A stretch of DNA of 64,000 nt, taken from positions 2,759,001 to 2,823,000 of the forward strand of contig NZ_CP019952.1 in assembly GCF_002021815.1 (NCBI RefSeq), in the 5' to 3' direction. Below, piece after piece: positions 7,863 to 18,056 of this stretch. The stretch's first letter is position 1, and each line of letters starts with the position of its first letter. The notes beneath the pieces were generated by a model. The model searched no databases. It was given only the letters and a program-made list of their open reading frames with translations, and was not told the origin of the DNA. The translations under genes were made by a program, and so were the position numbers. Origin of the DNA: Pseudomonas parafulva. GTDB lineage: Bacteria > Pseudomonadota > Gammaproteobacteria > Pseudomonadales > Pseudomonadaceae.

Positions 7863-9200
7863 ATGTCCGCACCTCACGAGGTATCCCCTGCCACCCTGCG
7901 CAGGGTGATCGCCGCTTCGGCCATCGGCAATTTCGTCGAATGGTTCGACTTCGCCGTCTACGGCTTTCTTGCAACCCTCATCGCCAGCCAGTTCTTCGCC
8001 AGTGGCGACCCGAGCGTCGCCTTGCTCAAGACCTTCGCCGTGTTTGCCGTGGCGTTCGCCCTGCGCCCACTGGGTGGCATCGTGTTCGGCGCGCTGGGAG
8101 ACCGCCTGGGACGCAAGCGCATCCTGTCGCTGACTATCTTGCTGATGGCAGGCTCCACCACCCTCATCGGCCTGCTCCCAACGTATGCCAGCATCGGATT
8201 GGCAGCCCCCGTACTGTTGACGCTTGCACGCTGCCTGCAAGGCTTCTCGGCCGGAGGTGAATATGCGGGGGCATGTGCCTACCTGATGGAGCATGCACCA
8301 AACGACAAGCGCGCGTTCTACGGCAGCTTCGTGCCGGTCTCGACGTTCTCGGCCTTTGCCTGCGCTGCCGTGATCGCCTACGGCCTGGAAGCAAGCCTGA
8401 GCACGGAAGCCATGGCCGCCTGGGGCTGGCGTGTACCGTTTCTGATCGCCGCACCCTTGGGCCTGGTGGGTTTGTACCTGCGCTGGCGCATGGAAGAAAC
8501 GCCAGCCTTCCGTGAAGCACTGGCGCAAGGCAAGGAACATGAGCATTCGCCCCTCAAGCAGACGCTGCGCCACCATGGACGCGCGATACGCAACCTGGGC
8601 GCGTTCATCTCCCTCACCGCACTGTCGTTCTATATGTTCACCACCTACTTTGCCACCTACCTGCAACTGGTGGGCAACCTGACTCGCGCCCAGTCATTGC
8701 TGGTGACCACTGTTGCGCTGCTGTTCGCCGCCGCGGGTTGCCCGGTTGCCGGCGCTGTGTCGGATCGCATCGGGCGGCGCAAAACCATTGGCTTTACCTG
8801 CTTGTGGGTGATGCTGTGCGTGTTCCCGGCCTACTGGCTGGCCAGCTCGGGGTCGATGTTCGGCGCCCTGCTAGGTGTGGTGCTGCTGGCGGTGGGTGCA
8901 TTGTCCAGCGGCGTTGTAACGGCGGCCCTGCTATCGGAAAGCTTCCCTACACGTACCCGCTATACAGCCTCGGCCATTACCTATAACGTGGCCTACACCC
9001 TGTTCGGCGGCACCGCCCCGCTGGTCGCGACCTGGCTGATCGGGCAGACAGGCAGCAGTCTGGCGCCAGCTTTCTACCTGGTCGTCATTGCCTTGATAGC
9101 GCTAGTGGGCGGGCTGGCATTGCCGGAAACTTCGCGGATATCGCTGCACGATGACCCTACTCTCGTTGCGACTGGCAGCGCCGGGCAACCCACCGCCTGA
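7863..9200 (+). CDS. MFS transporter, metabolite:H+ symporter (MHS) family
   Basis: A 445-residue protein with twelve predicted membrane spans. ASAIGNFVEWFDFAVYGFLA is the MHS-family signature in span 1 (as in ProP, ShiA, KgtP), and GALGDRLGRKRIL is the loop 2-3 MFS motif; RCLQGFSAGGEYAGA is the span 4-5 region. Such proteins import osmolytes or carboxylates with protons; the substrate here cannot be told. ATG 7863 is preferred because GGAGAG precedes it; an in-frame ATG at 7797 is not. After it lies a 12-base direct repeat (GGCTGCACCGGC twice, near 9210-9233). Confidence 0.9.
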   Translation: MSAPHEVSPATLRRVIAASAIGNFVEWFDFAVYGFLATLIASQFFASGDPSVALLKTFAVFAVAFALRPLGGIVFGALGDRLGRKRILSLTILLMAGSTTLIGLLPTYASIGLAAPVLLTLARCLQGFSAGGEYAGACAYLMEHAPNDKRAFYGSFVPVSTFSAFACAAVIAYGLEASLSTEAMAAWGWRVPFLIAAPLGLVGLYLRWRMEETPAFREALAQGKEHEHSPLKQTLRHHGRAIRNLGAFISLTALSFYMFTTYFATYLQLVGNLTRAQSLLVTTVALLFAAAGCPVAGAVSDRIGRRKTIGFTCLWVMLCVFPAYWLASSGSMFGALLGVVLLAVGALSSGVVTAALLSESFPTRTRYTASAITYNVAYTLFGGTAPLVATWLIGQTGSSLAPAFYLVVIALIALVGGLALPETSRISLHDDPTLVATGSAGQPTA

Positions 9201-9280
9201 CCCGTAAGGGCTGCACCGGCGGCTGCACCGGCAACCCCGCATGGCGCCCGCCCTTCGCAGGCGCTTGCTTGACAAAACGC

Positions 9281-9832
9281 TCAATCTTCCAGGGGCTTGG
9301 GCGGTGCACTGGGCTTGGAGGGCTTGGCCGGTTTTGCATCCTTGGTCTTTTCCTGCGCCGCGGCCGCGGCCGGCTCGGATGCCTTGATCGCTTTCTCACT
9401 CGCAGGTAGGTCGTCCACCGCCTTGATGATGGCCTGGGGGTCGAGAACCTCCCCGGTGTCATCGTCCTTGAGCATGTGCCGCTCACCGTCCTTGCCAACG
9501 AGGATGACCTTGGTGCCTTTACTGGCACCGAGCTTGAGCTCGCGGATCAGTGCCATGGTGGTCTGCTGCTCAAGGTTCTTGTCGCCCTGTTTCCCCATCA
9601 TCTGGGCGACGCTGTACAGCACGACGTTACGCTCCTCGAAGGCGGCCTGCGTAGCCGGATCCTCCATGGCCTTGGTAATGGCCCTGAGGGTGGGGTCGGC
9701 ACTGCTAGGTGCGATGATGACCAATGGCCTTGCCTTGCCCAGCTCCTGGGCCAGTGGCCCATTATTGTCAGCCGCAAAAGCCGGGCTCACAGCGGCGAGC
9801 AAGGCGGCGAGGGTCAGTGACCGGACGAGCAT
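9281..9832 (-). CDS. secreted DUF4174 domain protein
   Basis: A 183-residue exported protein. A signal peptide (MLVRSLTLAALLAAVSPAFA) precedes a thioredoxin-fold-like DUF4174 region (about 25-130: RPLVIIAPSSADPTLRAI, KVILVGKDGERHM), then a low-complexity Ala/Lys/Pro tail. No CxxC is present, so it is not an active thioredoxin. AAGGAG lies six bases before the ATG at 9832, which decides the start over the neighbouring ATG 9838. It converges on the MHS transporter. Confidence 0.8.
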   Translation of the reverse strand: MLVRSLTLAALLAAVSPAFAADNNGPLAQELGKARPLVIIAPSSADPTLRAITKAMEDPATQAAFEERNVVLYSVAQMMGKQGDKNLEQQTTMALIRELKLGASKGTKVILVGKDGERHMLKDDDTGEVLDPQAIIKAVDDLPASEKAIKASEPAAAAAQEKTKDAKPAKPSKPSAPPKPLED

Positions 9833-10042
9833 GCGCATCTCCTTTTTCTCTCGATCAAACAAAGACTACAGACCTTGGAGAAAGGTCCGACGCAGGAGCC
9901 TAAACCAACCCACCCGGCAAGGCGCAACTCAAAAGTAACTGGAGGTGTCCACCCTGCCAGGTGGCGCCCTAGATAGCCCATGCATGCCTATGAGCATAGC
10001 TCAACACGCTTATCCTGCGCTGGTACGACGGCCTGCTTCACC

Positions 10043-13000
10043 TCAGGGTGAGATGGGCTCGGCCGCGCTGTCCAGCGCCTGACGCGTGATGGCCAGCAGA
10101 AGAGCGCGCTCGCCTGTCTGGCGTTGCTGTGAAATTTCTTCTGTCTGCTGCAACACCTGCTGTTCGCTCAGATCAGGAGCCTCTTGCACAGCCTCCAGCC
10201 GTGCATGAAAAGGGGCGTTCATCTCCTCAAAACGCTGCGCATGCACGTTGCGTACGTGCCTGCACCAGAACTCCCGATCCAACAGAGAGTTGGCCAGTTG
10301 CTCGCTGGTTTCTGCCTGCAGCACGCGCCTGGCTGCCCGCTCCATATGCGCTTCGGTAACCCCGGCTACCTCCCTGAATGACATGCCGCTGGTGAAGATG
10401 GGCAGGTCAAGGCGCTCGCGTAGCGCCAGGCGGTAAGCCAGCACCACCTCGATCTCGTCAGGATCGGCACCATCGGCCTGGCGCCAGCGCACGTCATCCA
10501 TGGCCACACGCTCGACCTCATCCAAGCGCCACAGCTGCCGCCCCAGGTGCAAAAGAGCCTGTTCCTGATCACCTTGCTGCGCTTGGGCGTCGGCCTGCCA
10601 GACCCGCAGGCGCACTTCAAGGTCGCTGAAACGCAGAGCCACGCTGTCCTGACAGGTCAGTTGCTCGGCATCGCTGAACATCGCCACCCTCAGGTCGCTC
10701 GAATCTCGCATGGCCCTCAACAGTGTCAGTACTCGGCCGGCGAGATACCGCGCACCAGTGCGGTGCTGAAAATCCGCTGTGTCCATGAGGCGTTCGAGTA
10801 GACCGAAGAACTCGCCGGCGTCCTCCATGGCCTGCAGGTGTTCCCAGCAGGCGCCCAGTTCGGTGCGATGGTTCAGGCCGATCGCATCCATCCAGCGCAG
10901 TCGCACCAGTCCCATCGCTCGGTTACGGGCGCGGGTAGCGGCCGTGAGCAACGCTTGCGCCAGCCGCTCACGCTCAGCAGCCGACAGCGGATTGCCGCCC
11001 AGGTGGACTTCACCCTCCACCCACAGGCGCGATTCATAGAAGTTCTCAGGCAACGCCGTGAGCAGGTTGTCGCGCAAATCGACCACCCGCAGGGATGTAC
11101 TCTCGAGTAGTTGGTAAGGCAAGCTGCGCAGGCCGGCGCCTGCTATACGCAACTCGTGCAGGTATGTCAGCCCGCCCACCGAAAACGGCCTGCCCAACGG
11201 GTTACGTGAGAGGTCCAGATAACGCAAGTTGCTGCAGCAAGCCAGAATAGTGGCCTGCCCCGCATCAAGCACGATGTGGTTGTGTGCCATGTTCAGCGTC
11301 CACAGATGTTCCAGCTGCAGGAGCGCCTGGGGAATCCGCAAGAGCTGGTTATCGGGAAGCTCGAGCGAACGAACACTGGTGAATGCACCCAGGAAGCTTT
11401 CAGGCAAATGGCGGATGCTGGCGTCGCGCAGTGCCAGTGAATACACATGGCCGAACCCTACCTGGGACGGCAGCTCCGGTAGGCTTTCGGTATGAATGCC
11501 AATCATGTCCCAACGATAGGCTTGGATAAGACTGTCGCCGTGCATGCCCTCATCCAGGACGTGCTGCCAGCAATTGCGCAAGGCTCGTCCAAGCGATCGG
11601 CGGCGTTGTCGTTCGGCATGGCTAGATCCTTGCCTGGCCCATGTGCGCAACTGCGCGCTGAGGAGCCGGTACTGATCCTCCAGGCGTCGCAACCGTGCTT
11701 CGATCCCCCCTGCGGCCGATCGCGCATCATCCAGCCACGCGTCAAGCTGGGTATCGGTATAAGTGGGGTACAGAAACCTCAGCCTTCGCAGGTAGGGGTT
11801 CGGCCTGCGCCCTCCACGTCCACTGAGCAGGTACCCCACGCGACCGTCGGCCAAGCGGGTGGGCAATTGCCAGCGGCGGCGAGTCGTGATGCCCAGGAGC
11901 TCAGGCAATGCTGCCCGGTGAACCTGGGCGAGCGCAGCGACTTCTTGGCGCAAACATTGGGCGAAAGGCTGATGCAGCCCCATGGAGGTCAGTTGTGCCT
12001 GATCATAGGCACTCACGATGGCGTCGAACAGGTCGCCGGGAGGACAGATCTCCTGCGCGAAGGCGTTTCTCACGCTGTAGCCTTGGGTTTCATGGAACAG
12101 CTGCAGCTCGGCATCCCCTTCTCCAACACTGGCCAGTTGTACGCCGTTGGACTGCGCACTTAACAGCCGCCAACGTACATTACCGATGCCGCCAGCTCGA
12201 TAAGCGAGCAACCCCAGGACCAACTTGGCCAAATCCGTATCCTGGGACGTCCGCAAATACAGGCTTTCGAGGGCGCGTTGCACCCGAATGTACGAGCTGC
12301 GCTGACGGGCAGCTTCGGCCAGTTGCAAGGGTACGCGGCCAGTCTGACGCAGACGTTGCAGGTCGACGCTGCTCGCATTGGCCAGCAGCGTCTGTGCCGC
12401 AGCAGGGTACAAGCGTGGAAATACGCACTGTAAGGCTTGGATTTCCTGGCTCGAAGGGGGCGTTTGCTGATCCAACAGGTGCTGCATGACTTCGTACCGT
12501 TGTCCATCGAGCTGCGCCGCTAGATCCACATTGGACAGCCCTTCGCCACCGGTCAGCTGGACAACCTGCGCCAGCAGGCTCTGATCCTCGGCTACAACGC
12601 CAGTGCGCAACTGCACCAGCAGGTTGTCGACACGCTGAGCAAGATGCGCACGGCTGCTGGTGTCGATCAGCGCTGGCAAGGGGTCGGCGCCGCGAATATG
12701 CAAACCGCGTAGCTGGTCGTCGTCGAGCGCGTGAATGGCCATGACCTGCTCGATGCGCGTGTCATCGAGTTCTGCCATCGGCCCGCCCAATCGCCTGAAC
12801 AGGTAATGGGTTGTCGACCAATCGAGGGGGGATTCACTCCACAACCGCCACGCACCTGCACCGTTGTGCTGTAAAAGAGGACCCATACCGTCGCGCGGCA
12901 ACAGTTGCCACTGATCGTCGGTCGCCCGTTGCTGCACCGGGTAAGTGTGGCCGTCCATGCGGATCCATGCATCAGTGCCTTGGCGGCTGATTCCCTCGTG

Positions 13001-14521
13001 ATCTGTCAACGCTTGAGCAGGTGGCGGGGCGCTTCGAAACGGCGACAAGTCCTCAGACCACAGGCGCGCGCCGTCATCTTGCACATCGGACTGGACCAGG
13101 CCATCAACCCAGGTCGAGCGTTTCCACGCCTTGGCCAAGCCATAACCCGCCCCTGCGGTAGCGCCAATCAGCGTGACTTCAGCGGCCACATGGGTCATAT
13201 GATTCATGGCCTGCTCCGTCTCGCCCTCATGCCAAGCGTCCACCCCATGGAACACCTCCTTCAGCAACTCCCAAGCAGTCACGGCAAGCAGTACCAAGCC
13301 CAACCCAGGTAGCCAGAAGCTGGCCAATCCCAGCAGCGTCCAGCCTTCGGCTGCCAGGCGTTGCTCATGGGCACGCTCGAGCGCTCGATCCAAAGCGTTG
13401 ACCGGAGGCGCCAGCGTCGCGGCATCGTCCATCACGTGTTGAGCGCGAGCGCTGGCGAGCGTTTCGAACACAGGCTCCGACAAGATGCTCGCCACCGGGT
13501 ACAGGTCAGCCGTGGCCCAGACCGGCATGTCCTCATAGAACGCCGTTGCGATCTGGCTGAAGAACCGTTGGCTATCACGACGTCGGATGAAACGCGCAAA
13601 AAACTGCTGATAGGCAGGCTGGCGCAAGCGTTTGTTCAGCACGGTGCGTTCAAAGCGCTCCAGATTATCGGCAACGCTCCAGGCTCCAAACGGGTCACCC
13701 GGGATATACACCAGCACACGCTTGCTCGAGGTGTAGAAAGGTGCCAACGATTCGTTCCGCACATCCAGCACCAGAATCTGCTGCAATGGACAGTCCAGGA
13801 TCTGCAGACGTTTGGGAATCACCCGATCGCCGTGCAGGTGTCCAAGCCTGCCGCTTTGCCACAAGTCGACCAGCAGTTTGAGTTCCCCAGGGGCAAATAC
13901 GCCCTGGGCGTCAGCCTTGAATGCATCAAGCAACATTTCGTGCCGGTTCAGCTCGCCCAGTAGCGCTTGCATGGAGGCCGACGTCAGATGGGCGGCCAAG
14001 TGCTGCTGATAGAGCGCCCCTAGATCCAATTCCCGGACCCATTGGGCAAACCGAGCGGCACTAAGTCCCGGCACCGCGTTACCTGCCGCGTCATATACGC
14101 CGGCCATGGGCGGCAAGATCTGTGACTGCATCTCTTGAGCGGTAAAATTTCGCAATACGGCTTCGAGCAGCGGTATCAGGTAGTACTCGCGCTTGGTCAA
14201 GGGCACCCGCACAGGGAAGTACGTGGCCAGCGGCACCTCGTAAGCATTGCGAAACCACAACTGGTCCACGCCCTGGGTGATACCGAAGCGCGCGCTCAAG
14301 GTCTTCTCCAGCAGGGGCTTGGCGAATGCGTCGATGCCTTTGATCGATCCCCACCGCGCCGCCAGACGGTGGCGGCAGGTCAGGCTGCTGTTGAGGGCTT
14401 GGCCTGCCTGGGTGACGAATGCCTTGTCGAGCTCTTTGAGCCAGCCCGGCAAGCGAGCAGCGATCAGGCCGTCCTGGCCGGCCTGCTCTGCCAGTTGAAG
14501 ATCAGTGAGTGCGGTATCCAT
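10043..14521 (-). CDS. giant LRR protein with IpaH-type (NEL) E3 ubiquitin ligase domain
   Basis: A 1492-residue protein. The N-terminal half resembles the toxin-like DUF6543 region of large Pseudomonas proteins; two hydrophobic segments (about 395-420 and 443-463, the latter Gly/Ala-rich) may insert in membranes. Leucine-rich repeats follow at about 1010-1180 (VRSLELPDNQLLRIPQALLQ, LRYLDLSRNPLGRPF). The C-terminus (about 1190-1480) is a NEL domain: TCQDSVALRF matches the CxD catalytic motif of IpaH/SspH ligases, with catalytic Cys at 1290, and DEIEVVLAYRLALRERLDLP matches the conserved helix after it. NEL enzymes ubiquitinate host proteins after delivery into eukaryotic cells. There is no Sec signal, and no secretion system or chaperone gene nearby, so the route of export is open. 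Transcribed alone; no strong ribosome binding site is visible. Confidence 0.9.
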   Translation of the reverse strand: MDTALTDLQLAEQAGQDGLIAARLPGWLKELDKAFVTQAGQALNSSLTCRHRLAARWGSIKGIDAFAKPLLEKTLSARFGITQGVDQLWFRNAYEVPLATYFPVRVPLTKREYYLIPLLEAVLRNFTAQEMQSQILPPMAGVYDAAGNAVPGLSAARFAQWVRELDLGALYQQHLAAHLTSASMQALLGELNRHEMLLDAFKADAQGVFAPGELKLLVDLWQSGRLGHLHGDRVIPKRLQILDCPLQQILVLDVRNESLAPFYTSSKRVLVYIPGDPFGAWSVADNLERFERTVLNKRLRQPAYQQFFARFIRRRDSQRFFSQIATAFYEDMPVWATADLYPVASILSEPVFETLASARAQHVMDDAATLAPPVNALDRALERAHEQRLAAEGWTLLGLASFWLPGLGLVLLAVTAWELLKEVFHGVDAWHEGETEQAMNHMTHVAAEVTLIGATAGAGYGLAKAWKRSTWVDGLVQSDVQDDGARLWSEDLSPFRSAPPPAQALTDHEGISRQGTDAWIRMDGHTYPVQQRATDDQWQLLPRDGMGPLLQHNGAGAWRLWSESPLDWSTTHYLFRRLGGPMAELDDTRIEQVMAIHALDDDQLRGLHIRGADPLPALIDTSSRAHLAQRVDNLLVQLRTGVVAEDQSLLAQVVQLTGGEGLSNVDLAAQLDGQRYEVMQHLLDQQTPPSSQEIQALQCVFPRLYPAAAQTLLANASSVDLQRLRQTGRVPLQLAEAARQRSSYIRVQRALESLYLRTSQDTDLAKLVLGLLAYRAGGIGNVRWRLLSAQSNGVQLASVGEGDAELQLFHETQGYSVRNAFAQEICPPGDLFDAIVSAYDQAQLTSMGLHQPFAQCLRQEVAALAQVHRAALPELLGITTRRRWQLPTRLADGRVGYLLSGRGGRRPNPYLRRLRFLYPTYTDTQLDAWLDDARSAAGGIEARLRRLEDQYRLLSAQLRTWARQGSSHAERQRRRSLGRALRNCWQHVLDEGMHGDSLIQAYRWDMIGIHTESLPELPSQVGFGHVYSLALRDASIRHLPESFLGAFTSVRSLELPDNQLLRIPQALLQLEHLWTLNMAHNHIVLDAGQATILACCSNLRYLDLSRNPLGRPFSVGGLTYLHELRIAGAGLRSLPYQLLESTSLRVVDLRDNLLTALPENFYESRLWVEGEVHLGGNPLSAAERERLAQALLTAATRARNRAMGLVRLRWMDAIGLNHRTELGACWEHLQAMEDAGEFFGLLERLMDTADFQHRTGARYLAGRVLTLLRAMRDSSDLRVAMFSDAEQLTCQDSVALRFSDLEVRLRVWQADAQAQQGDQEQALLHLGRQLWRLDEVERVAMDDVRWRQADGADPDEIEVVLAYRLALRERLDLPIFTSGMSFREVAGVTEAHMERAARRVLQAETSEQLANSLLDREFWCRHVRNVHAQRFEEMNAPFHARLEAVQEAPDLSEQQVLQQTEEISQQRQTGERALLLAITRQALDSAAEPISP

Positions 14522-14569
14522 CAGTTAATCCCGTGAAATGATTGTGCACGGGAGGTTAGCGAGACCTAA

Positions 14570-14590
14570 GAACAAACCCGTGGCGACGGG
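14570..14590 (-). terminator. candidate intrinsic terminator after polB
   Basis: On the minus strand CCCGT-CGCC-ACGGG is followed by TTTGTTCTT, 15 bases past the polB stop codon. The stem is only 5 bp, so strength is uncertain. Confidence 0.4.
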
Positions 14591-14604
14591 GTACTACCTC
14601 AGGG

Positions 14605-16965
14605 TTAAAACAGCAGCATCTGGTCATCGATCAACGCAGAAAAGCTGTCACCCACAAAGGGAAGAATCGCATCGGCGACCGGCTGCAGCTGGCGCGAAAG
14701 ATAATGGTCATAGTCGATGGGGGCACGACGGTTCTCCAGCGGCTGGGGCCCGGCGGTGGTCATGAGGTAGCTGATCCAGCCCCCCCGCTGGTACTGGAGC
14801 GAGCGACCCAGTTGCCGGTTGTAGTCATCGGCAAGCCGTGCGGCCCGTACGTGCGGTGGCACGTTGCGCTGATACTCAGCCAACGGGCGGCGCAGGCGTT
14901 TGCGGTACACAAGCGAAGCGTCGTGCTTCCCGCCAAGCATCTGACTGACGTACTCGCGTACGTATTCGCGGTAAGGCTCACCGCGAAAAATTCGCCGGTA
15001 GAGCTGCTGCTGGAAGGTTCTGGCCAACGGCGACCAATCGGTGCGTACCGATTCCAGCCCTTTGTAGACCATGTCTTCGGTGCCATCGGCACGCTGGACG
15101 AGGCCGGCATAGCGCTTTTTGCTGCCCTCCTCGGTGCCGCGTATGGTGGGCATGAGAAAACGTCGGTAATGGGTTTCGAACTGCAGCTCAAGCGCGCTCT
15201 CCAGGCCAAGCGTCTGGCGCAGGTGCTCGCGCCACCACCGATTTACCTCGCTCACCAGTGCATTGCCAATCTGCGCAGCCGCCGCTTCATCGTGGCCGGT
15301 CTTGAGCCAGACGAACGTCGAGTCCGTATCGCCGTAGATCACGTCATACCCGCGGGCTTCGACCAGGGCGCGGGTCTGGCGCATGATCTGGTGCCCGCGC
15401 AACGTGATCGAGGAGGCCAGACGCGCGTCGAAAAATCGGCAGCCGCTTGAGCCTAATACACCGTAGAAGGCATTCATGATGATTTTCAGCGCCTGTGACA
15501 ATGGCGCATTGCAATCCTGCTTGGCTTGTTCCCTGGCGCGCCACACACGTTCGACGATCGCCGGTAGACAGTGACGTGTGCGGGAGAAACGCGCCCCTCT
15601 GAAACCCTCGACCGAACGCGCGTCATCTGGCTGTTGCAGCCCTTCGGCGAGGCCGACAGGGTCAATCAGAAATGTGCGGATGATCGAGGGGTACAGGCTC
15701 TTGTAGTCCAGCACCAGCACCGAATCGTATAGCCCAGGTCGGGAATCCATGACGAACCCGCCGGGGCTGGCTTCCTCGGGGCGGCTGCCCAGGTTGGGCG
15801 CGACGTAGCCCTGGCGGTGCATGTGCGGCATATACAAGTGGCAGAAGGCAGCCACCGAGCCACCGCTGCGGTCTGCCGCCAGGCCCGTGACCGAAGCACG
15901 CTCAAGCAGAAACTCCAGCAACCGGGTGTGGGCAAAGATGCGTGTGACCAGTTCACAGTCCTTGAGGTTGTAGCGGGCCAGCGCAGGCTTGTCCTCGGCG
16001 AACATGCGATTGATTTCATCCATGCGCTGGTAAGGAGTGCTGATGGCCTTGCCGTCACCCAAGAGGGTTTGCGCAACATTCTCAAGGCTGAACGATGGAA
16101 AACTCCACGTTGCCGAGCGCAGCGCTTCGACGCCGTCGATCACTAACCTGCCGGGCACATCGATGAAGACATGGCCACCGCTACCTGACGCGCGCAGAGT
16201 CATGGGCGCCCCGCCCCTGCCCAGGTCCATGGCCACTTGTAGCTTTTTGCCGTGTTCATGCAGCAGGCGCAGATCGAACTGCACCACGTTCCAGCCGATG
16301 ATCGCGTCCGGGTCGTGGCGCGCTATCCAGTGGTTCAGGCAGTGCAGCAACGCACTGCGATCGGCGCAGTAGTGCAGGTCGAAGTCAACCTCACTGGCGT
16401 CGCCGTTGGCTGGGCCAAGCATGTACACCTGGCGCTGTCCGCAGCCTTCCAGGGCAATGCTGTACAACTCTCCCCGCTCGGTAGTTTCGATGTCCAGCGA
16501 CACCAGGCGCAGCGAGGGACGGTAGCTGCCGTGCGGCTTGAGCTGGGCATCGCAGAGCACGCCCCGCTCGTCCAGGCGTCCAGCGAACTGCACAGGGGCT
16601 GTAATGAAGCGCTCCATCAGGTAGCGCTCCGGTGGCCTGACATCGGCCTCGTAGACGTCGATACCTGCGGTACGCAGCCGTTGTTCCAGCTGCAACAGCT
16701 GCCGGTAGTGCCGGCAGTACAGCCCTACCACTGGGCGTTGATCGAACGTCTTCAACCCAAGCGGGCGCAGCTCTGCATCTGGCTCGTCGGCCAGCAGCAG
16801 CTGCGCGTGCGCTTGTTGCGCCTGCGGGACGAACGCCACGTTGACCTGGGGCGCCAGTCTCACTTGCCGAGGGCCCTGATCGGTGGCCAACCACAGCTCC
16901 ACGCACGTGCCTGCCTGCGTGTCGTACCAGTGCCGGGTCAGGACGAAGCCCTGCTGCAAATCCAC
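14605..16965 (-). CDS. polB: DNA polymerase II (family B)
   Basis: A 786-residue replicative-repair polymerase with 3'-5' exonuclease, close to the 783 residues of the E. coli enzyme. Exonuclease motif I is SLDIETTERG; polymerase motif A is LDYKSLYPSII, motif B is within the QALKIIMNAFYGVLG segment, and motif C is YGDTDSTF with both catalytic Asp. It copies past lesions and restarts stalled forks, usually under SOS control. GTG 16965 (protein opening MDLQQGFVLTRHW) is chosen because it matches the usual family N-terminus and follows AGAGGG; the frame runs upstream to 17079 without family-like sequence. No clear LexA box was recognised between it and the LysR gene. Confidence 0.95.
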   Translation of the reverse strand: MDLQQGFVLTRHWYDTQAGTCVELWLATDQGPRQVRLAPQVNVAFVPQAQQAHAQLLLADEPDAELRPLGLKTFDQRPVVGLYCRHYRQLLQLEQRLRTAGIDVYEADVRPPERYLMERFITAPVQFAGRLDERGVLCDAQLKPHGSYRPSLRLVSLDIETTERGELYSIALEGCGQRQVYMLGPANGDASEVDFDLHYCADRSALLHCLNHWIARHDPDAIIGWNVVQFDLRLLHEHGKKLQVAMDLGRGGAPMTLRASGSGGHVFIDVPGRLVIDGVEALRSATWSFPSFSLENVAQTLLGDGKAISTPYQRMDEINRMFAEDKPALARYNLKDCELVTRIFAHTRLLEFLLERASVTGLAADRSGGSVAAFCHLYMPHMHRQGYVAPNLGSRPEEASPGGFVMDSRPGLYDSVLVLDYKSLYPSIIRTFLIDPVGLAEGLQQPDDARSVEGFRGARFSRTRHCLPAIVERVWRAREQAKQDCNAPLSQALKIIMNAFYGVLGSSGCRFFDARLASSITLRGHQIMRQTRALVEARGYDVIYGDTDSTFVWLKTGHDEAAAAQIGNALVSEVNRWWREHLRQTLGLESALELQFETHYRRFLMPTIRGTEEGSKKRYAGLVQRADGTEDMVYKGLESVRTDWSPLARTFQQQLYRRIFRGEPYREYVREYVSQMLGGKHDASLVYRKRLRRPLAEYQRNVPPHVRAARLADDYNRQLGRSLQYQRGGWISYLMTTAGPQPLENRRAPIDYDHYLSRQLQPVADAILPFVGDSFSALIDDQMLLF

Positions 16966-17122
16966 TGCCGCGCCCTCTGCATTCGTTGATGATGACAAGT
17001 GTAACGGGTGGCCCCCGGCGCACCGGGCCTGGCCTGTGAGACGACAAGATGCTCCGGCATCCAAACCCACGGCGCCCACCGTCGGTGAAGTGGCTGCGCT
17101 TGCCGTGTGCGGTACAGCGGGC

Positions 17123-18043
17123 TCAGCTGTACAGGTAGTTGATGTCCTTGAGCACCAAGGGAGGCACCTGACCGAGGAGAAAATCTCGCAATTTTTGCAT
17201 CTGACGGGCCTTGGGGCTGTTTTTCAGCCAGGTCATGTAGTAGCCATCCCCAGTTGCCACGGCCTGTTTGAACGGCGTGACCAGGCGCCCGGCTGCCAGG
17301 TCGGCACTGGCCAACACCAGATCGACCACGGAGATGCCCAGGCCCTGCTGAGCGGCAGAGATACCTTGATCGAGCGTGTCGAACACCTGGCCCTGGTCGA
17401 TGCTGACATCGAGGGCATCCATGCGCGCCAACCAGCGCCGCCAGTCGCGCCGATCAGGCGAGGGATGCAGCAATTCACAACGGTTCAGGTCCGACAGCGC
17501 AGGTTGCGCCTGTCCCATGTAGTCGGGGTGGCAGACGGGAATGAGCCACTCGTCGAACAGCCTGAAGCTCTCCACATCGGCCGCGAAACGGCCGTTGGCC
17601 AGCAAGATGGCGCAATCGTAGGGCTCAGAATAGAAGTCGACGCTGTCGATATCCATCCACACGCTCGAGAGCTGCACAGTGCAGGTGTCTTCGTGTTTCT
17701 TGAAACCGTCCAGTGCCCTTAGCAACCAGCGCACGGTGAGCGTTGAAGGCGCCTTCAAACGCAGGCCGTAGCGATCCTGGCGCAGCAGCGCGCAAGCGTT
17801 TTCGATGATCTTGAAACCGACCTTGAGCTCTTGAGAGAGCAGGCGTCCGTGCTCGGTCAGGCTCAACTTGGGCCCTCGCCGTTCGAACAAATCGCAGCCG
17901 AACATGCCCTCGAGGGTCTTGATATGGTGGCTGACTGCGCCTTGGGTCAGTGCAAGCTCTTCCGCCGCCCTGGTGAACGAACCATAGCGGGATGCGACCT
18001 CGAACGCACGCAGTGCATGCAAGGCCTGAATCCTTTCCGACAT
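17123..18043 (-). CDS. LysR-family regulator, GcvA-like
   Basis: A 306-residue transcription factor. The winged helix-turn-helix (about 6-65: LHALRAFEVASRYGSFTRAA, TQGAVSHHIKTLE) is typical of the GcvA/AmpR branch, and the rest is a two-lobed effector-binding domain. It is divergent from the YqcI/YcgG gene over a 159-base intergenic region that contains a perfect inverted repeat CTATTAG-N5-CTAATAG. CTAAT is the known core of GcvA binding sites, so the operator and regulator class agree. Probable role: control of the 18203-20726 cluster and of itself. The inducer is unknown. Confidence 0.93.
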   Translation of the reverse strand: MSERIQALHALRAFEVASRYGSFTRAAEELALTQGAVSHHIKTLEGMFGCDLFERRGPKLSLTEHGRLLSQELKVGFKIIENACALLRQDRYGLRLKAPSTLTVRWLLRALDGFKKHEDTCTVQLSSVWMDIDSVDFYSEPYDCAILLANGRFAADVESFRLFDEWLIPVCHPDYMGQAQPALSDLNRCELLHPSPDRRDWRRWLARMDALDVSIDQGQVFDTLDQGISAAQQGLGISVVDLVLASADLAAGRLVTPFKQAVATGDGYYMTWLKNSPKARQMQKLRDFLLGQVPPLVLKDINYLYS

Positions 18044-18056
18044 AGACGCCTCCTGA

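Noticed and set aside
9210..9233. Direct repeat GGCTGCACCGGC x2 after the MHS transporter
   Set aside because: Only two 12-base units and no further copies in the window; not enough for a repeat family.
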